Of a stretch of DNA of 64,000 bases, positions 1 to 9,239 are shown piece by piece. Below the pieces are notes generated by a model. That model searched no databases. It was given only the letters and a program-made list of their open reading frames with translations, and had not been told where the DNA came from. The translations under genes were made by a program, and so were the position numbers. Positions within the stretch are counted from its first letter, which is position 1. The number at the start of each line of letters is the position of its first letter. Origin of the DNA: CAVQKZ01 sp963837325 (GTDB lineage: Bacteria > Actinomycetota > Actinomycetes > Mycobacteriales > Jatrophihabitantaceae); the NCBI GenBank assembly GCA_963837325.1, contig CAWIMV010000001.1, positions 2,046,001-2,110,000 on the forward strand, written 5' to 3'.

Positions 1-939
1 GACCGCAGGTTGTTCGAGGCCGCCGTCACCGCCGGGGCGTGCCCGATCCGGGATCTGTTCACCGGGCTGATCGGCAGCCCGCGCGCGACCACCGGCGTCC
101 AGTTGGCCAGTGGCGCGGAGTTGCAGGCGGACGTCGTCGTGGGCGCTGACGGTGCGACGAGCCGGGTCGCGGCCGCAGCGGGTCTGGTCGATGCCGAACG
201 GGCACTGTGGGGTTTTGCGCTGCGCAGCTATCTGGACGTACCGGTCGAGCTGCCGCACATCCTGTTGTGGGAGCCCGAGCCGTGGCAGCTGTTCCCCGGC
301 TACGGCTGGATCTTCCCGACCGACGACGGCCGGGCGAACGTCGGGCTGGGGCTGGCCGTGGGTGCCGACCGGCTACTCGCCCGGCAGGCCGGTGAGCGTT
401 TCGACGACTTCCTCACGCACCTGCGCCGGGAACGACTGCTGCCGCCTGCCGATGGCAGCGCGGCGCAACGCCTCGGCGGCTGGTTGAAGATGGGCGTCCT
501 CGGGACCGTTCCCGCTGCCGGCAACGTGCTGCTCGCCGGCGACGCGGCCGGGTTGATCAATCCGCTGCAGGGCGAGGGCATCGCCCAGGCCATGGCGAGT
601 GGTCGGGCCGCAGCCACCGCGATCGTGGCCGGTTCGCCGTCCGACGTGGCCGAGCGCTACCGCGCAGCGTTGCGGCCGCTCAGCGCCCACCACCGGATCA
701 ACGCTCCGGTGCAGGTTGGCATCGTGCGTCGGCCGCGAGCGGTGTCCGTCGCCGGGCGGATCCTCACCGCGCCGGTCGTGCGGAAGGCCGTCGGCGGTGC
801 CTGGGGGCTGTACTGGAACGACCTCGTCGACGGTGCCGTGCCGGGTGCACGCCGGCGGATTGCCGCGGGTGCCACTCACCTGGTCTCGGCGCTCGCCTCG
901 CGCACCGACGCCCACGCCTGGTTCGCGCAGGCACCTTGA
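1..939 (+). CDS. FAD-dependent oxidoreductase, geranylgeranyl reductase family (5' end missing)
   Basis: The frame is open from the window edge, so the N-terminal dinucleotide-binding GxGxxG half lies outside. What remains begins with a DVVVGADGATS segment typical of group-A flavin hydroxylases and reductases. It also carries the diagnostic second FAD motif LLAGDAAGLINPLQGEGI near residue 178 of the visible part, where GDA contacts the FAD ribityl chain. The GEGI continuation is usual in geranylgeranyl-reductase-like proteins, which reduce isoprenoid chains of lipids or quinones. The substrate cannot be told from sequence. It is convergent with the permease downstream, with only 18 bp between stops. 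The family call is firm and the exact function open. Confidence 0.85.
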   Translation, partial: DRRLFEAAVTAGACPIRDLFTGLIGSPRATTGVQLASGAELQADVVVGADGATSRVAAAAGLVDAERALWGFALRSYLDVPVELPHILLWEPEPWQLFPGYGWIFPTDDGRANVGLGLAVGADRLLARQAGERFDDFLTHLRRERLLPPADGSAAQRLGGWLKMGVLGTVPAAGNVLLAGDAAGLINPLQGEGIAQAMASGRAAATAIVAGSPSDVAERYRAALRPLSAHHRINAPVQVGIVRRPRAVSVAGRILTAPVVRKAVGGAWGLYWNDLVDGAVPGARRRIAAGATHLVSALASRTDAHAWFAQAP

Positions 940-957
940 GCGGCGCAGCCCCGCGAG

Positions 958-3360
958 CTACTCGGCGCGGAGGATCTGGGCGATGCGCAGCCGCGCTGCC
1001 CGGCGCCCCGGCCACGCGGCCAGCAGGTTGGCCGTGACCAGTGCGGCGGGCGCGGCCAGCCACAGCGCCCACACCGCGGACGGCGCGACGTACTGGAACG
1101 GTGTGTAGTCGGCGACGGCGCGCCACACTGTGCGACCGACGGCGATACCAAGCGGCACGCCGAAGATCAGGCCGATCACCGCCAGCACGCTGGCCTGGGT
1201 GACGACGATCCATCGGCACTGCGTGCGGGTGAGCCCGAGCGCCCGCAGCACCGCCAGGTCATGCGAGCGGCGCCGCACGGCGGTCGCCAGCGCGTGTCCC
1301 ACCGCACCGACCGCGAGCACGGCCAGGAACAGGCCGAGCAGTAGCGGCAGCACCCGGACCTGGCGCAGCGCCTTCACCTGCGACAGCGGCGCGGGCGGTT
1401 CGAAGAAGAAATTCGCCAGATGCGGATCGGCGGCAGCGAGCGTGTGGGTGAGCTTCGCGCCTACGGCAGAGCTGTCCGTGCCCGGTCGCAGCGCGACGTA
1501 CGCGACACGGAACTTGTAGCTGTCGAACAACGAGTCGTAGCCCGCCTCGGTCACCCAGCCACCGTCGGCGTAGATGTTGTGGAATCCGTTCGGCACGAAG
1601 CCCGTCCCGGTGACGACGAGCATCCTGGTCTTGCCCGTGCTGCCGATGAGCGGAACGCGCTGGCCGACGTGCGCATGCAACGTCTGCAATGTCTGCGGCG
1701 CCAGCAGCACCTCGCCCGCCGTGCGTGGCATCCGACCGGCGCTCACCACGACGTCGAGCGGCTTGGGCCCTGTGCTGTACGAGTACAGCGTCACCGACCC
1801 CTTACCAGCCGGCCCGGTGGCGACTGCCGTGCGCCCGTCGTCGACGCCTGCAACGTCGTCGTTCTCCCGCAGCGCCGTCATCAACGCGCCGACGGGTCCT
1901 AGGTCGTGGCCGCTGTCGCCGGCGAACGCGGTGAGCTGGAACGTCTGCCCGAAACGCTCGGGGTGATCGGCCGCGTCGGACACCGCGTGGGAGAACGTGA
2001 ACGCGGCCAGCACGCCGAGCACACCGGCGACGGCACCGATCAGGGCTGGGCGGACCGGCACCGACGTCCGTCCACGGCCGGTCTCCAGGGCAAACCGGCT
2101 GCCGACCACCACGGGCACGGGCAGGCCACTGCGCGACACCATGGCCGCGACCGACGAGCGACGACCTGCGCCGGCCCGGTTGCCGGCGCCCAGGGCGAGC
2201 CAAGCCGCCGCAAGAGCACCTCCGGCCACCAGCGCGACCACGAGCGCCAGCCCCGGGCCGAAGACGACCCAGTCCGCCGACAGCCCGGGCGACGGCTCGC
2301 CATCCTTCGCCGTGCCGATCGGGAACCAGTGCGATGCGGCGAACGCCCCGACGACCCCCAGCACGCCACCCGCCGCGCCGACGATCGCCGGACCTCCCGC
2401 CGCTGCCGCGAGCGCTTGGCGAGGACTCATCCCCAGCGCGCGAAGCGTCTGCAGTTCCGCAGTGGTGGCCGCGGCGTAGCGGGTGATCGCCTGGCCCACG
2501 AGGAACAGCGCGGCGAAGAACGCAGCGAGCCCGAACGCGAGCAGACAGCGCGCCTCGAACGACGTCTGTTGCAAGAGCGGTCGGTCGACCCACACGTCCA
2601 GGTCGAGGACCTCGATGTCGGACCGCCCACTGACCCGGGCGAGGTCGGCCCGCAGCCGCGGGATGTCCGCGCTGCCCCCGTGCAACCGGAGCAGGGCGTT
2701 GGCGTACCCGGGCTGATCAACCTTGCCCGACGTGCCGACCAGGTTCCCGGGGTACTTCGCGACGAGCGCCGGTGAGATGACCGGGCCGTCGCTGAACCAC
2801 TTCTCGAGGCCGACACCGACGATATGGACGGTCACGCGCGGTCCGGAGTACCGCCCGCCGCTCTGATTCGCCACCGAGGTCTGGAACTGCCTCGGCGTAG
2901 GCAGCACGATCTGGAATGTGTCGCCGACGCGCTTGTGGAATTTCGACGCGAAATCCGGCGGCACGACGGCCTCGTCCGCACGATGGATGTCGAACATCCG
3001 CCCGCTGAACATCACCGGCTTCTCGATCGTGCGGAACGTGGCGGTGTTGTACGCCGGCTGAGCTTCGATCTCAGCCGGCAAGCCGTCGATCGAATACGAG
3101 GGACCGAACATGGTGAACGCATCGACGTAGGGCAACCGGTCGATCGGACCCCAGTCGAAGTTGGGCGTGTTGGCCGTTATCGCCGCGTTCGCCGGAAGCG
3201 TTCGGGCTTCGAGCCGATCCAACACGCTGGCGCCACGACGGGCACCGGCCAGCGCGGTCATGACCGTGCCGGCAGCGACGGCAACGAGCAGCACCAGGAC
3301 GCCGAGCGAGCGCCAGCGCCTTCGGACATCCAGGCGCAACCACGCCACTACGACGGGCAT
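958..3360 (-). CDS. FtsX-like ABC transporter permease
   Basis: This 800-residue membrane protein has the architecture of large MacB/FtsX-type permeases. There is an N-terminal transmembrane helix (residues 20-40) and a large extracytoplasmic domain. A three-helix FtsX core lies at about 270-390, then a second helix and extracellular domain, and a C-terminal FtsX core at about 680-790. The motif LRALGLTRTQ, conserved after the first helix of the FtsX domain, occurs in the C-terminal copy, and LRALGMSPRQ in the first copy. Such permeases use a separate ATPase for lipoprotein export or envelope remodelling, and no ATPase gene is adjacent. ATG start; it diverges from the methyltransferase across 174 bp. 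Confidence 0.9.
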   Translation of the reverse strand: MPVVVAWLRLDVRRRWRSLGVLVLLVAVAAGTVMTALAGARRGASVLDRLEARTLPANAAITANTPNFDWGPIDRLPYVDAFTMFGPSYSIDGLPAEIEAQPAYNTATFRTIEKPVMFSGRMFDIHRADEAVVPPDFASKFHKRVGDTFQIVLPTPRQFQTSVANQSGGRYSGPRVTVHIVGVGLEKWFSDGPVISPALVAKYPGNLVGTSGKVDQPGYANALLRLHGGSADIPRLRADLARVSGRSDIEVLDLDVWVDRPLLQQTSFEARCLLAFGLAAFFAALFLVGQAITRYAAATTAELQTLRALGMSPRQALAAAAGGPAIVGAAGGVLGVVGAFAASHWFPIGTAKDGEPSPGLSADWVVFGPGLALVVALVAGGALAAAWLALGAGNRAGAGRRSSVAAMVSRSGLPVPVVVGSRFALETGRGRTSVPVRPALIGAVAGVLGVLAAFTFSHAVSDAADHPERFGQTFQLTAFAGDSGHDLGPVGALMTALRENDDVAGVDDGRTAVATGPAGKGSVTLYSYSTGPKPLDVVVSAGRMPRTAGEVLLAPQTLQTLHAHVGQRVPLIGSTGKTRMLVVTGTGFVPNGFHNIYADGGWVTEAGYDSLFDSYKFRVAYVALRPGTDSSAVGAKLTHTLAAADPHLANFFFEPPAPLSQVKALRQVRVLPLLLGLFLAVLAVGAVGHALATAVRRRSHDLAVLRALGLTRTQCRWIVVTQASVLAVIGLIFGVPLGIAVGRTVWRAVADYTPFQYVAPSAVWALWLAAPAALVTANLLAAWPGRRAARLRIAQILRAE

Positions 3361-3534
3361 CGTCGGCCCCGTAGCGGTGTGCCCAGCGCACGGTTCCGCG
3401 ACGTCATGCTGCCATTAAGGATCACCGCGGCCTGCGGGACAAGGTGGCCAAGACGACGGCGTGCGGGGTGCTGGCACCCGGCCACTCGGCAGGTGACGCC
3501 TGGTCGATGGCATCGTATGAGCCTCGGAGGTGAC

Positions 3535-4284
3535 ATGAACACCGAGGAGCTGCCGCTGACCGGCGAGCGGACCGTCCCGGGCATCCCGGCCGAGAACTAC
3601 TGGTTCCGGCGTCACGAGGTCGCTTATCGGTTCGCGCTGCCGCACGTCACCGGCCGGTCGGTGCTCGAGGTCGGCTGCGGCGAGGGATACGGCACCGCGC
3701 GCCTGGCATCAGCAGCCGACCTGGTGCTCGGCGTCGACTACGACCCGCTGACCATCGCGCACGCCGCCGCCCGGTACCGCGAAGCGGCGTTCGTTCTCGG
3801 GCACCTGGCCGCGCTGCCCGTCGCATCGGCGAGCGTCGACGTCGTCGCAACGCTGCAGGTGATCGAGCACGTATGGGATCACCCGCAGTTCGTCGGGGAA
3901 TGCCTGCGGGTACTGCGTCCCGGCGGCCTGCTGTTGGTCACGACGCCGAACCGGCTGACGTTCTCGCCCGGCCTGGATGCCCCGCTGAACCCGTTCCACA
4001 GCCGCGAGTTCACCGCCGCCGAGCTCACCGAACTGCTCGCAGCAGGTGGCCTGGCGATCGACGCCGTGCTCGGCCTGCACACGGGCCCGCGACTGCGCGA
4101 GTTGGACAGCGAGTACGGCGGCTTCGTCGACGCCCAACTCGCCGCGGCACCGGAGCAGTGGAGCGCACAGCTACGCGCGGACGTCGCCGCCGTCGACGCC
4201 GGGGACTTCGTCGTCAGCAACGCGGTCGTGGACGACGTGGACGAGTCGCTCGATCTCGTCGTCCTCGCTCGGCGCCCGCTCTGA
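3535..4284 (+). CDS. Class I SAM-dependent methyltransferase
   Basis: The start was placed at the ATG preceded by GGAGG with 4 nt spacing (bases 3526-3530), giving 249 residues; the longer open frame upstream is antisense to the permease. Motif I, VLEVGCGEGYGTARL, near residue 43 binds AdoMet, and an acidic loop VLGVDYDPLT follows. The post-motif VLRPGGLLLVTTPN is typical of Methyltransf_11/25 enzymes acting on small molecules, lipids or sugars. The substrate is unknown. Its 3' end overlaps the convergent membrane-protein gene by 114 bp, an unusually long tail-to-tail overlap. Confidence 0.88.
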   Translation: MNTEELPLTGERTVPGIPAENYWFRRHEVAYRFALPHVTGRSVLEVGCGEGYGTARLASAADLVLGVDYDPLTIAHAAARYREAAFVLGHLAALPVASASVDVVATLQVIEHVWDHPQFVGECLRVLRPGGLLLVTTPNRLTFSPGLDAPLNPFHSREFTAAELTELLAAGGLAIDAVLGLHTGPRLRELDSEYGGFVDAQLAAAPEQWSAQLRADVAAVDAGDFVVSNAVVDDVDESLDLVVLARRPL

Positions 4285-4794
4285 CCGACCCGCCGCTTCG
4301 CGCAGCGTCGCCAACGCGAGCACCACACCCGCGGTCAACGTGATCGTCGTGAGCAGGAGCAACCAGCCGGCGTTGTCGCGCGCCGCATCGTCCGCGTCGT
4401 CGACGAACATCGGGCCCCAGCCGAGACAGTCGATGTGCAGGTCGCCGGTGTACGGAGCGACGAACGTGCCCACCGCGTTGGTCGCCTTCGTGGCTGTCCC
4501 GGCCGCGGTCACGGTCAGGGCCTGACTGCCTGCGCCGCCCACGGACCATTCGCACTGCGGGTTGGCCACGTCGACGCCGCGAGCGTGCAGGTCCTTCACC
4601 CCGCCTGGCCTGGCCAGCAGGTAATTCTTGCCGGCCGTCACATGCACCGTGTTCGGGGCTGTCGCCCCTGGGGAGAAGGAGTGGTGCTCGGTGCCGCTGA
4701 CGATGCGGTACAACGCCCCGAACAGCAAGGCGGCGATGATCAACGCCGTCGCCGCGGCCGCCTTCGGCGTGCTGGCCCGGACCGTCGACGGCAT
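4171..4794 (-). CDS. Small membrane protein with extracytoplasmic domain, unknown function
   Basis: The 207-residue protein has an N-terminal transmembrane helix (about residues 13-30), an extracytoplasmic stretch of about 110 residues containing two cysteines, and a second helix at about 145-165. The acidic cytoplasmic tail is encoded in the part that overlaps the methyltransferase gene on the other strand. The body has a clear membrane-protein pattern and normal coding character, so the gene is probably real. No family was recognised. The C-terminal 35-40 residues must satisfy two reading frames and may be poorly conserved. Confidence 0.7.
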   Translation of the reverse strand: MPSTVRASTPKAAAATALIIAALLFGALYRIVSGTEHHSFSPGATAPNTVHVTAGKNYLLARPGGVKDLHARGVDVANPQCEWSVGGAGSQALTVTAAGTATKATNAVGTFVAPYTGDLHIDCLGWGPMFVDDADDAARDNAGWLLLLTTITLTAGVVLALATLREAAGRSERAPSEDDEIERLVHVVHDRVADDEVPGVDGGDVRA

Positions 4795-4833
4795 GGGTCG
4801 ACAGTACTGGTGACCGCCACCGGCGGGCGGAAA

Positions 4834-6381
4834 TCAGCTGATCGACATCCGCTCCGCCGAGAGGTAGGCATGTGCGGCCCATGCGGCCGGGTCACGGGCA
4901 AAGTGACGCTGCAGTGCGTTACCGGCCAGTGCGTTGTCGAGCGCCGCCATGATCATCGACTGATCCAGGACGAGGCGCCGATGCGCCACCGCACCCGTTG
5001 TCGGATTGACCGCGTCGTAGAACCCGCCGTCGGCGCGGTAGCTGCCGGGGTACCGGGTGCGCAGTCTCGTAATGTTCGCGTACGCCTGCTGCGGCATGAC
5101 GCTCAACGCGAGGAAGGATGCGTGCGGTGTCACCGTCGTCTCGCTCGCACAGGTGGTGCACTGCGACAGTCCCTGCCCGGCCGGCAGCGCCAACCCCTCG
5201 ACGCCGAAGCTCCCGTAGTCGCCGGAGTCGTCGGCCGTGCTCGACGGCGACATTCCCCATACCTGGTAGCCCAGCGTCTCGGTGGCGTACTTCATCTGCA
5301 CCTGCGCGGTGCGCACGTCGGCCAGCCCGAAGCTGTGCGGCCCCCAGCTGGTCTCCGGCACGACCTCGTTGGCCATCAGCCCTTCGAACGTCCCGCCGGC
5401 GAACGTCGGGATGTACTTCAGCGACGTGCCGGGGTAGGTGTAGTGGCCTTCCCACACCCGGAACGCCTTGTGCGACTGGGGATCGTGGATCGTCGTCCAG
5501 TAGCCCTGCGGCGCCGGTTGGCCCTGCCACGAGAAGTCCGGGTCGGTCGGGCACTGCTTCGGCGGAAGCGTGCGCCAGGTCCGCCACCATACGTCGCCCG
5601 GTATCTGGTGCAGCCCCATGCCGACGTATATCGAGATCCGCGGATCGCTGTAGAGCGCGCCGTTGTGGTAGCCGGCCGGCCCCTGGTCGACGTAGTAGCC
5701 ACCGTACTGCTGACCGGTCGGTTGGTTGCCCTCGATCGCCGGGTTGGTGTTGCAGTTCGTCTGGGCGCGGTCGTCGTAGAAGATCGAGAAGTCCATGGGC
5801 GCCATCAGGCTGTTGACCAGATGCGCGAGTTCGGGAACGGCCTGCCGCGTGACCATCAGCCCCGACGCGTACCAGCCGTTGTCGACCGCGGACAGGAAGT
5901 AGCAGTTGTCCTGGGCCGGCGTCGTTTCAGTGGCACAGTCGATGTCGCCCGGGTTGCGGATCACGTGACCGTTGCTGGTGTCGTACCACTGGTACATGAA
6001 TCCGTACGTGCGCTTGAGCTTGCGCACGGACTGCAGCGTCGCGAGGATCAGTGACCGCTCCTGCGACCGGTTGATCAACTTGAGGTCGGCGGCGGAGACG
6101 ACTGCCCACAGGTACACGCCGACGTTGGCCGCTGACGTGTACGTGCCGCGGACGGTGCCGGGGCCGAGGTTGTCCAGCGGCAGGTGGGTCGTGGGGTCGA
6201 CGTCGTCGCGGTAGAACGCCCACGTGTCGCGAGCGATGCCGTACAGCGTGGCGCGTTGCTGCGCGCTGAGCCCCCACCCCGACGAGCCGGGAGCGGCGCT
6301 TGCCGGCACCGCGGCGAGGACGACGCCGGCCAGCAGGGCTGTTGCTACCGCGAGGTAGCGGCGCGGGCGGGAGATTCGCAC
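4834..6381 (-). CDS. Secreted glucoamylase-like (GH144/DUF3131-type) protein
   Basis: A Sec signal peptide is clear: MRISRPRRYLAV, a hydrophobic core, then an ASAAPG cleavage region near residue 30. The mature part of about 485 residues has the all-alpha toroid pattern of the Glycoamylase/DUF3131 group, with the motifs TWAFYRDDVDPTTHLPLDN, TSAANVGVYLWAV and the C-terminal block LDQSMIMAALDNALAG. In related families that last block reads DQGPxxxMIEN. Such proteins act on beta-1,2-glucans or other extracellular glucans. Activity on a particular polymer is inference. It diverges from the GT4 gene across 155 bp, so a joint role in exopolysaccharide is possible. Confidence 0.78.
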   Translation of the reverse strand: MRISRPRRYLAVATALLAGVVLAAVPASAAPGSSGWGLSAQQRATLYGIARDTWAFYRDDVDPTTHLPLDNLGPGTVRGTYTSAANVGVYLWAVVSAADLKLINRSQERSLILATLQSVRKLKRTYGFMYQWYDTSNGHVIRNPGDIDCATETTPAQDNCYFLSAVDNGWYASGLMVTRQAVPELAHLVNSLMAPMDFSIFYDDRAQTNCNTNPAIEGNQPTGQQYGGYYVDQGPAGYHNGALYSDPRISIYVGMGLHQIPGDVWWRTWRTLPPKQCPTDPDFSWQGQPAPQGYWTTIHDPQSHKAFRVWEGHYTYPGTSLKYIPTFAGGTFEGLMANEVVPETSWGPHSFGLADVRTAQVQMKYATETLGYQVWGMSPSSTADDSGDYGSFGVEGLALPAGQGLSQCTTCASETTVTPHASFLALSVMPQQAYANITRLRTRYPGSYRADGGFYDAVNPTTGAVAHRRLVLDQSMIMAALDNALAGNALQRHFARDPAAWAAHAYLSAERMSIS

Positions 6382-6536
6382 GGGTGCTCCCTCACGACGG
6401 GCCGGCGGCGGACGCGCCGGCGATCGGTTGGCGGCGGCGGATTGACCACCGCCTCGAGCGGTACCGCCACTGTGGACGATTCGCTGCCAGGCGGCAAGAC
6501 CCCCCAGTTCGGGCGTCCCGCGGCGGGACTGATCTA

Positions 6537-7733
6537 GTGTCGGTCGCCGTGCGGGTCTTGATGCTGTCGTGGGAATACCCGCCCCTCGTGGTCGGCGGCC
6601 TGGGCCGGCACGTAGACGCCCTCACCCGTGCGCTCGCGTTGAGCGGCCACGATGTGCGAGTCGTGACCCGCGGTGGGGCTGGACTTGCCGAGCACGAGAT
6701 GCGCGACGGCGTGTGGGTGCAGCGGGCCGCGGTCGACCCGCTCGCCATCGACTTCACTGTCGAGAGCCTGCTGGCCTGGTCGCAAGCGGCTGACCACAGC
6801 CTGATCCGAGCGGCCCTGCCGTTGGTGCGGCGTTGGCGCCCCGACGTCGTGCATGCCCACGACTGGCTGGTCGCCCAAAGCGGGGTGACGCTCCGCCAGC
6901 CGACGGGGGCACCGCTGGTCGCCACCATGCACGCCACCGAGGTGGGCCGCCACCAGGGTCGGCTCTCCACGCCACTCAACGCGGCGATCGACTCGGTCGA
7001 GCGGTGGCTGGGCCGGGAAGCCAGCTCGGTGATCACGTGCTCGCGCGCGATGAGTGACGAGGTGCGCGCTCAGTTCGGATTGTCGGACGAGAAAGTTGCC
7101 GTGGTGCCGAACGGGATCGAGCCAGCTCGGTGGCAGGTGTCGCCGCGAGCCCGGCACGCTGTGCGGGAGCGGTTCATGGAGGGGGCATCGAACGCTGCGT
7201 TGCTGGTGTTCGCGGGACGCTTGACGCACGAGAAGGGGCTGCAGACGTTGCTGGACTGCCTGCCCGACCTGCGTCGCGCCCACCCAGGGTTGCGGCTTCT
7301 CGTTGCCGGAACCGGGCCGTACGAAGCAGCGCTGCGTTCGCGCGCGCGCCGGCTTCGGGTGATGCGCGCGGTCCAGTGGCCTGGGTTCGTGCCCGAGGGC
7401 GAACTCGCGCCGTTGCTCGCCGCAGCCGATGTCGCCGTCGTGCCCTCGCTGTACGAGCCGTTCGGGATCGTGGCGTTGGAAGCGGCAGCGGCTCGGACGC
7501 CGCTCGTGGTGGCGGAGGTCGGGGGGTTGCGCGATCTGGTTGCGAATGGGGTGGCTGCTGCTTCCTTCGTGCCGGGGGACGCGGCAGGGTTGGCGGGGGC
7601 GGTCACCAAGGTGCTCGGGGATGCTGACTGGGCCAGGCGGGCGGCCGTGCGGGCGGCGCGGGTGATCCGGCGGGATTACGCGTGGGCTGCGGTTGCTGAG
7701 CGGACGGTTGAGGTCTACCGGCGTGGCTTGTGA
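6537..7733 (+). CDS. Glycosyltransferase family 4 (glycogen-synthase-like)
   Basis: GTG start at 6537 gives 398 residues beginning VSVAVRVLMLSWEYPP. The N-terminal WEYPPLVVGGLGRHV loop is the donor-loop signature of GT4/GT5 glucan synthases. The C-terminal half has VVPNGIEPARW, FAGRLTHEKGL (the basic residues that contact the diphosphate) and the retaining GT-B EX7E motif in EPFGIVALEAAAA near residue 310. It could be the alpha-maltose-1-phosphate synthase (GlgM type) that feeds GlgE, given the glg genes elsewhere in the window. The gene is 17 kb away from them, so that is only a hypothesis. No convincing ribosome-binding site was seen. Confidence 0.85.
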   Translation: MSVAVRVLMLSWEYPPLVVGGLGRHVDALTRALALSGHDVRVVTRGGAGLAEHEMRDGVWVQRAAVDPLAIDFTVESLLAWSQAADHSLIRAALPLVRRWRPDVVHAHDWLVAQSGVTLRQPTGAPLVATMHATEVGRHQGRLSTPLNAAIDSVERWLGREASSVITCSRAMSDEVRAQFGLSDEKVAVVPNGIEPARWQVSPRARHAVRERFMEGASNAALLVFAGRLTHEKGLQTLLDCLPDLRRAHPGLRLLVAGTGPYEAALRSRARRLRVMRAVQWPGFVPEGELAPLLAAADVAVVPSLYEPFGIVALEAAAARTPLVVAEVGGLRDLVANGVAAASFVPGDAAGLAGAVTKVLGDADWARRAAVRAARVIRRDYAWAAVAERTVEVYRRGL

Positions 7734-7847
7734 CTTTGCTTCGAAAAGCGAAAAGCGGCAGCGACGGCGGGAGTTGGGCGGTCGGCTGGACCGCGTCCCC
7801 GGCTTGCGGCTCGTTGCGAATCATCATACGGATTAAGGGGAAAGTGC

Positions 7848-7883
7848 TTCCATTATGTGGTCGGTCGTGCTATAATCGACCGT
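7848..7883 (+). promoter_or_regulatory. Leaderless promoter with inverted repeat around the -10
   Basis: A perfect TATAAT lies at 7871-7876, with a weak TTCCAT -35 at 7848-7853 (17 nt spacer). The ATG at 7884 begins 8 nt after the hexamer, where transcription should start, so the mRNA would be leaderless. A perfect 6-bp inverted repeat, CGGTCG (7862-7867) and CGACCG (7877-7882), encloses the -10. This suggests a repressor site or simply a conserved promoter architecture. Confidence 0.6.
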
Positions 7884-9230
7884 ATGAGCGAAGCACTGGC
7901 GGATCCTCGTGAACCGGAGCCGTACGTGCCTTCGCTCCTGGACGCTGATCTCCTTCCTGATGATGTCGCCGCTTGGGCGGCGACCGTCCCTCCGGGCTCG
8001 GCGGTGGTCAAGCCGTTGGTGCATGTGAACGTTCGCCGCTTGTCGTACGCCGGTCGGGTGGATGCGTTGGCGGCGTTGGAGCGCCAGCGGTCCTGGATCG
8101 ACGCCCAACAGCTGCGGTTGTTAGCCGTCATGGCCAACGACCCCGTCGAACCCGGTTCGATCGAGGAGATGGACAAGCAGTGGGTCAAAGAAGACGTCGC
8201 CTGCGCACTGCGGTTGTCGGCCCAGACTGCGGCGGATCGGCTGGAGTTCGCCCAAGCGATGACCCGGCTGGCCGCGACGTTGGATCTGCAGGAGCGCGGG
8301 GAGATCACGGTGCACCACTCCCGCCACCTCGCCGAGACCGTGATGACGTTGGACGACAAGACGACCGCGGCGGTGGAGACGTCGGTGTTGGCGAAGGCGC
8401 CGGAGCAGGTCCTCGCCAACTTCAAACGTTCCGTTCGTAAAGCCGTGTTGACGGTCGCGCCGAAGCCGGCGGAGGAACGCCACGACGAAGCGGTCACACA
8501 GCGGCGGGTGGTGCGCACCCCGGTCGCGGATGGCATGTCCGAGGTTTGGATGCTGCTCCCGGACACCGGGGCGACCACATTCATGACCGCCGTCGACGCC
8601 CTCGCCCGCCGCGTGCCCTGTGGTGACGAGCGGACCTCCGATCAGCGCCGCGCCGATGCCGCGGTGCAACTCGCGTTGAACACCCTGCACGGGTCGACGT
8701 CGGACGAGCTGCCGCGCGAGCACGGCCTACGCCCCTCGATCCAGGTCACGGTCGCGCTGTCCACCCTGCTCGGCCTAGACGAGCAGCCCGGCGAGTTGGC
8801 TGGTTCCGGTCCGATCCCCGCCGCGGTCGCCCGCCGGATCGCCGCCGACCAGACCGGGACCTGGCGCCGGCTGCTCACCGACGAACGAGGTCGCCTGCTC
8901 GACTACGGCCGCACGACGTACCGACCGCCTAAAGACCTGGCCGAGCATGTGATCGCGAGGGACCGCACCTGCCGCTACCTCAACTGCAACCGCCAAGCCC
9001 GGCTTTGCGACCTCGAACACGCCATCCCGTGGGAAGAGGGCGGGCACACGAACGAAGCCAACCTCAATGCGATCTGCAGCCGGCACCACCACGCCAAACA
9101 TGAAGCCGGCTGGCAACCGGAACGACAACCCGACGGCTCGATCGAATGGACCTCACCGACCGGCCACACCTACGTCGAGCCGCCCGCGTCGTATCCGATC
9201 GACCGAACAATCGAAGCGAGCGACGGCTAG
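7884..9230 (+). CDS. DUF222 / HNH endonuclease domain protein (13E12 repeat family)
   Basis: The N-terminal 300 residues form the helical DUF222 region. The C-terminus carries an HNH nuclease core with zinc-ligand cysteines (CRYLNCNRQARLCDLEHA), the catalytic LEHAIPWEEGG stretch and the distal CSRHHHAKHEAGW at about residues 365-430. These proteins are multicopy in many actinobacteria and named after the mycobacterial 13E12 repeat; their role is unsettled, although a mobile or defence-type nuclease is often proposed. The ATG at 7884 was preferred to a GTG 27 bp upstream because it fits the leaderless promoter. The gene appears intact. Confidence 0.9.
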   Translation: MSEALADPREPEPYVPSLLDADLLPDDVAAWAATVPPGSAVVKPLVHVNVRRLSYAGRVDALAALERQRSWIDAQQLRLLAVMANDPVEPGSIEEMDKQWVKEDVACALRLSAQTAADRLEFAQAMTRLAATLDLQERGEITVHHSRHLAETVMTLDDKTTAAVETSVLAKAPEQVLANFKRSVRKAVLTVAPKPAEERHDEAVTQRRVVRTPVADGMSEVWMLLPDTGATTFMTAVDALARRVPCGDERTSDQRRADAAVQLALNTLHGSTSDELPREHGLRPSIQVTVALSTLLGLDEQPGELAGSGPIPAAVARRIAADQTGTWRRLLTDERGRLLDYGRTTYRPPKDLAEHVIARDRTCRYLNCNRQARLCDLEHAIPWEEGGHTNEANLNAICSRHHHAKHEAGWQPERQPDGSIEWTSPTGHTYVEPPASYPIDRTIEASDG

Positions 9231-9239
9231 CGAGGGAGC

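Noticed and set aside
2824..3534. Upstream extension of the methyltransferase frame
   Set aside because: This part is antisense to the permease. The ribosome-binding site and homology begin at 3535.
4435..6054. 539-codon plus-strand frame
   Set aside because: Antisense to the membrane protein and the secreted glucoamylase-like gene; composition is arginine-rich and without domains.
7734..7760. GCTT-CGAA-AAGC hairpin after the GT4 gene as terminator
   Set aside because: Only four base pairs plus wobble extensions; too weak to call.
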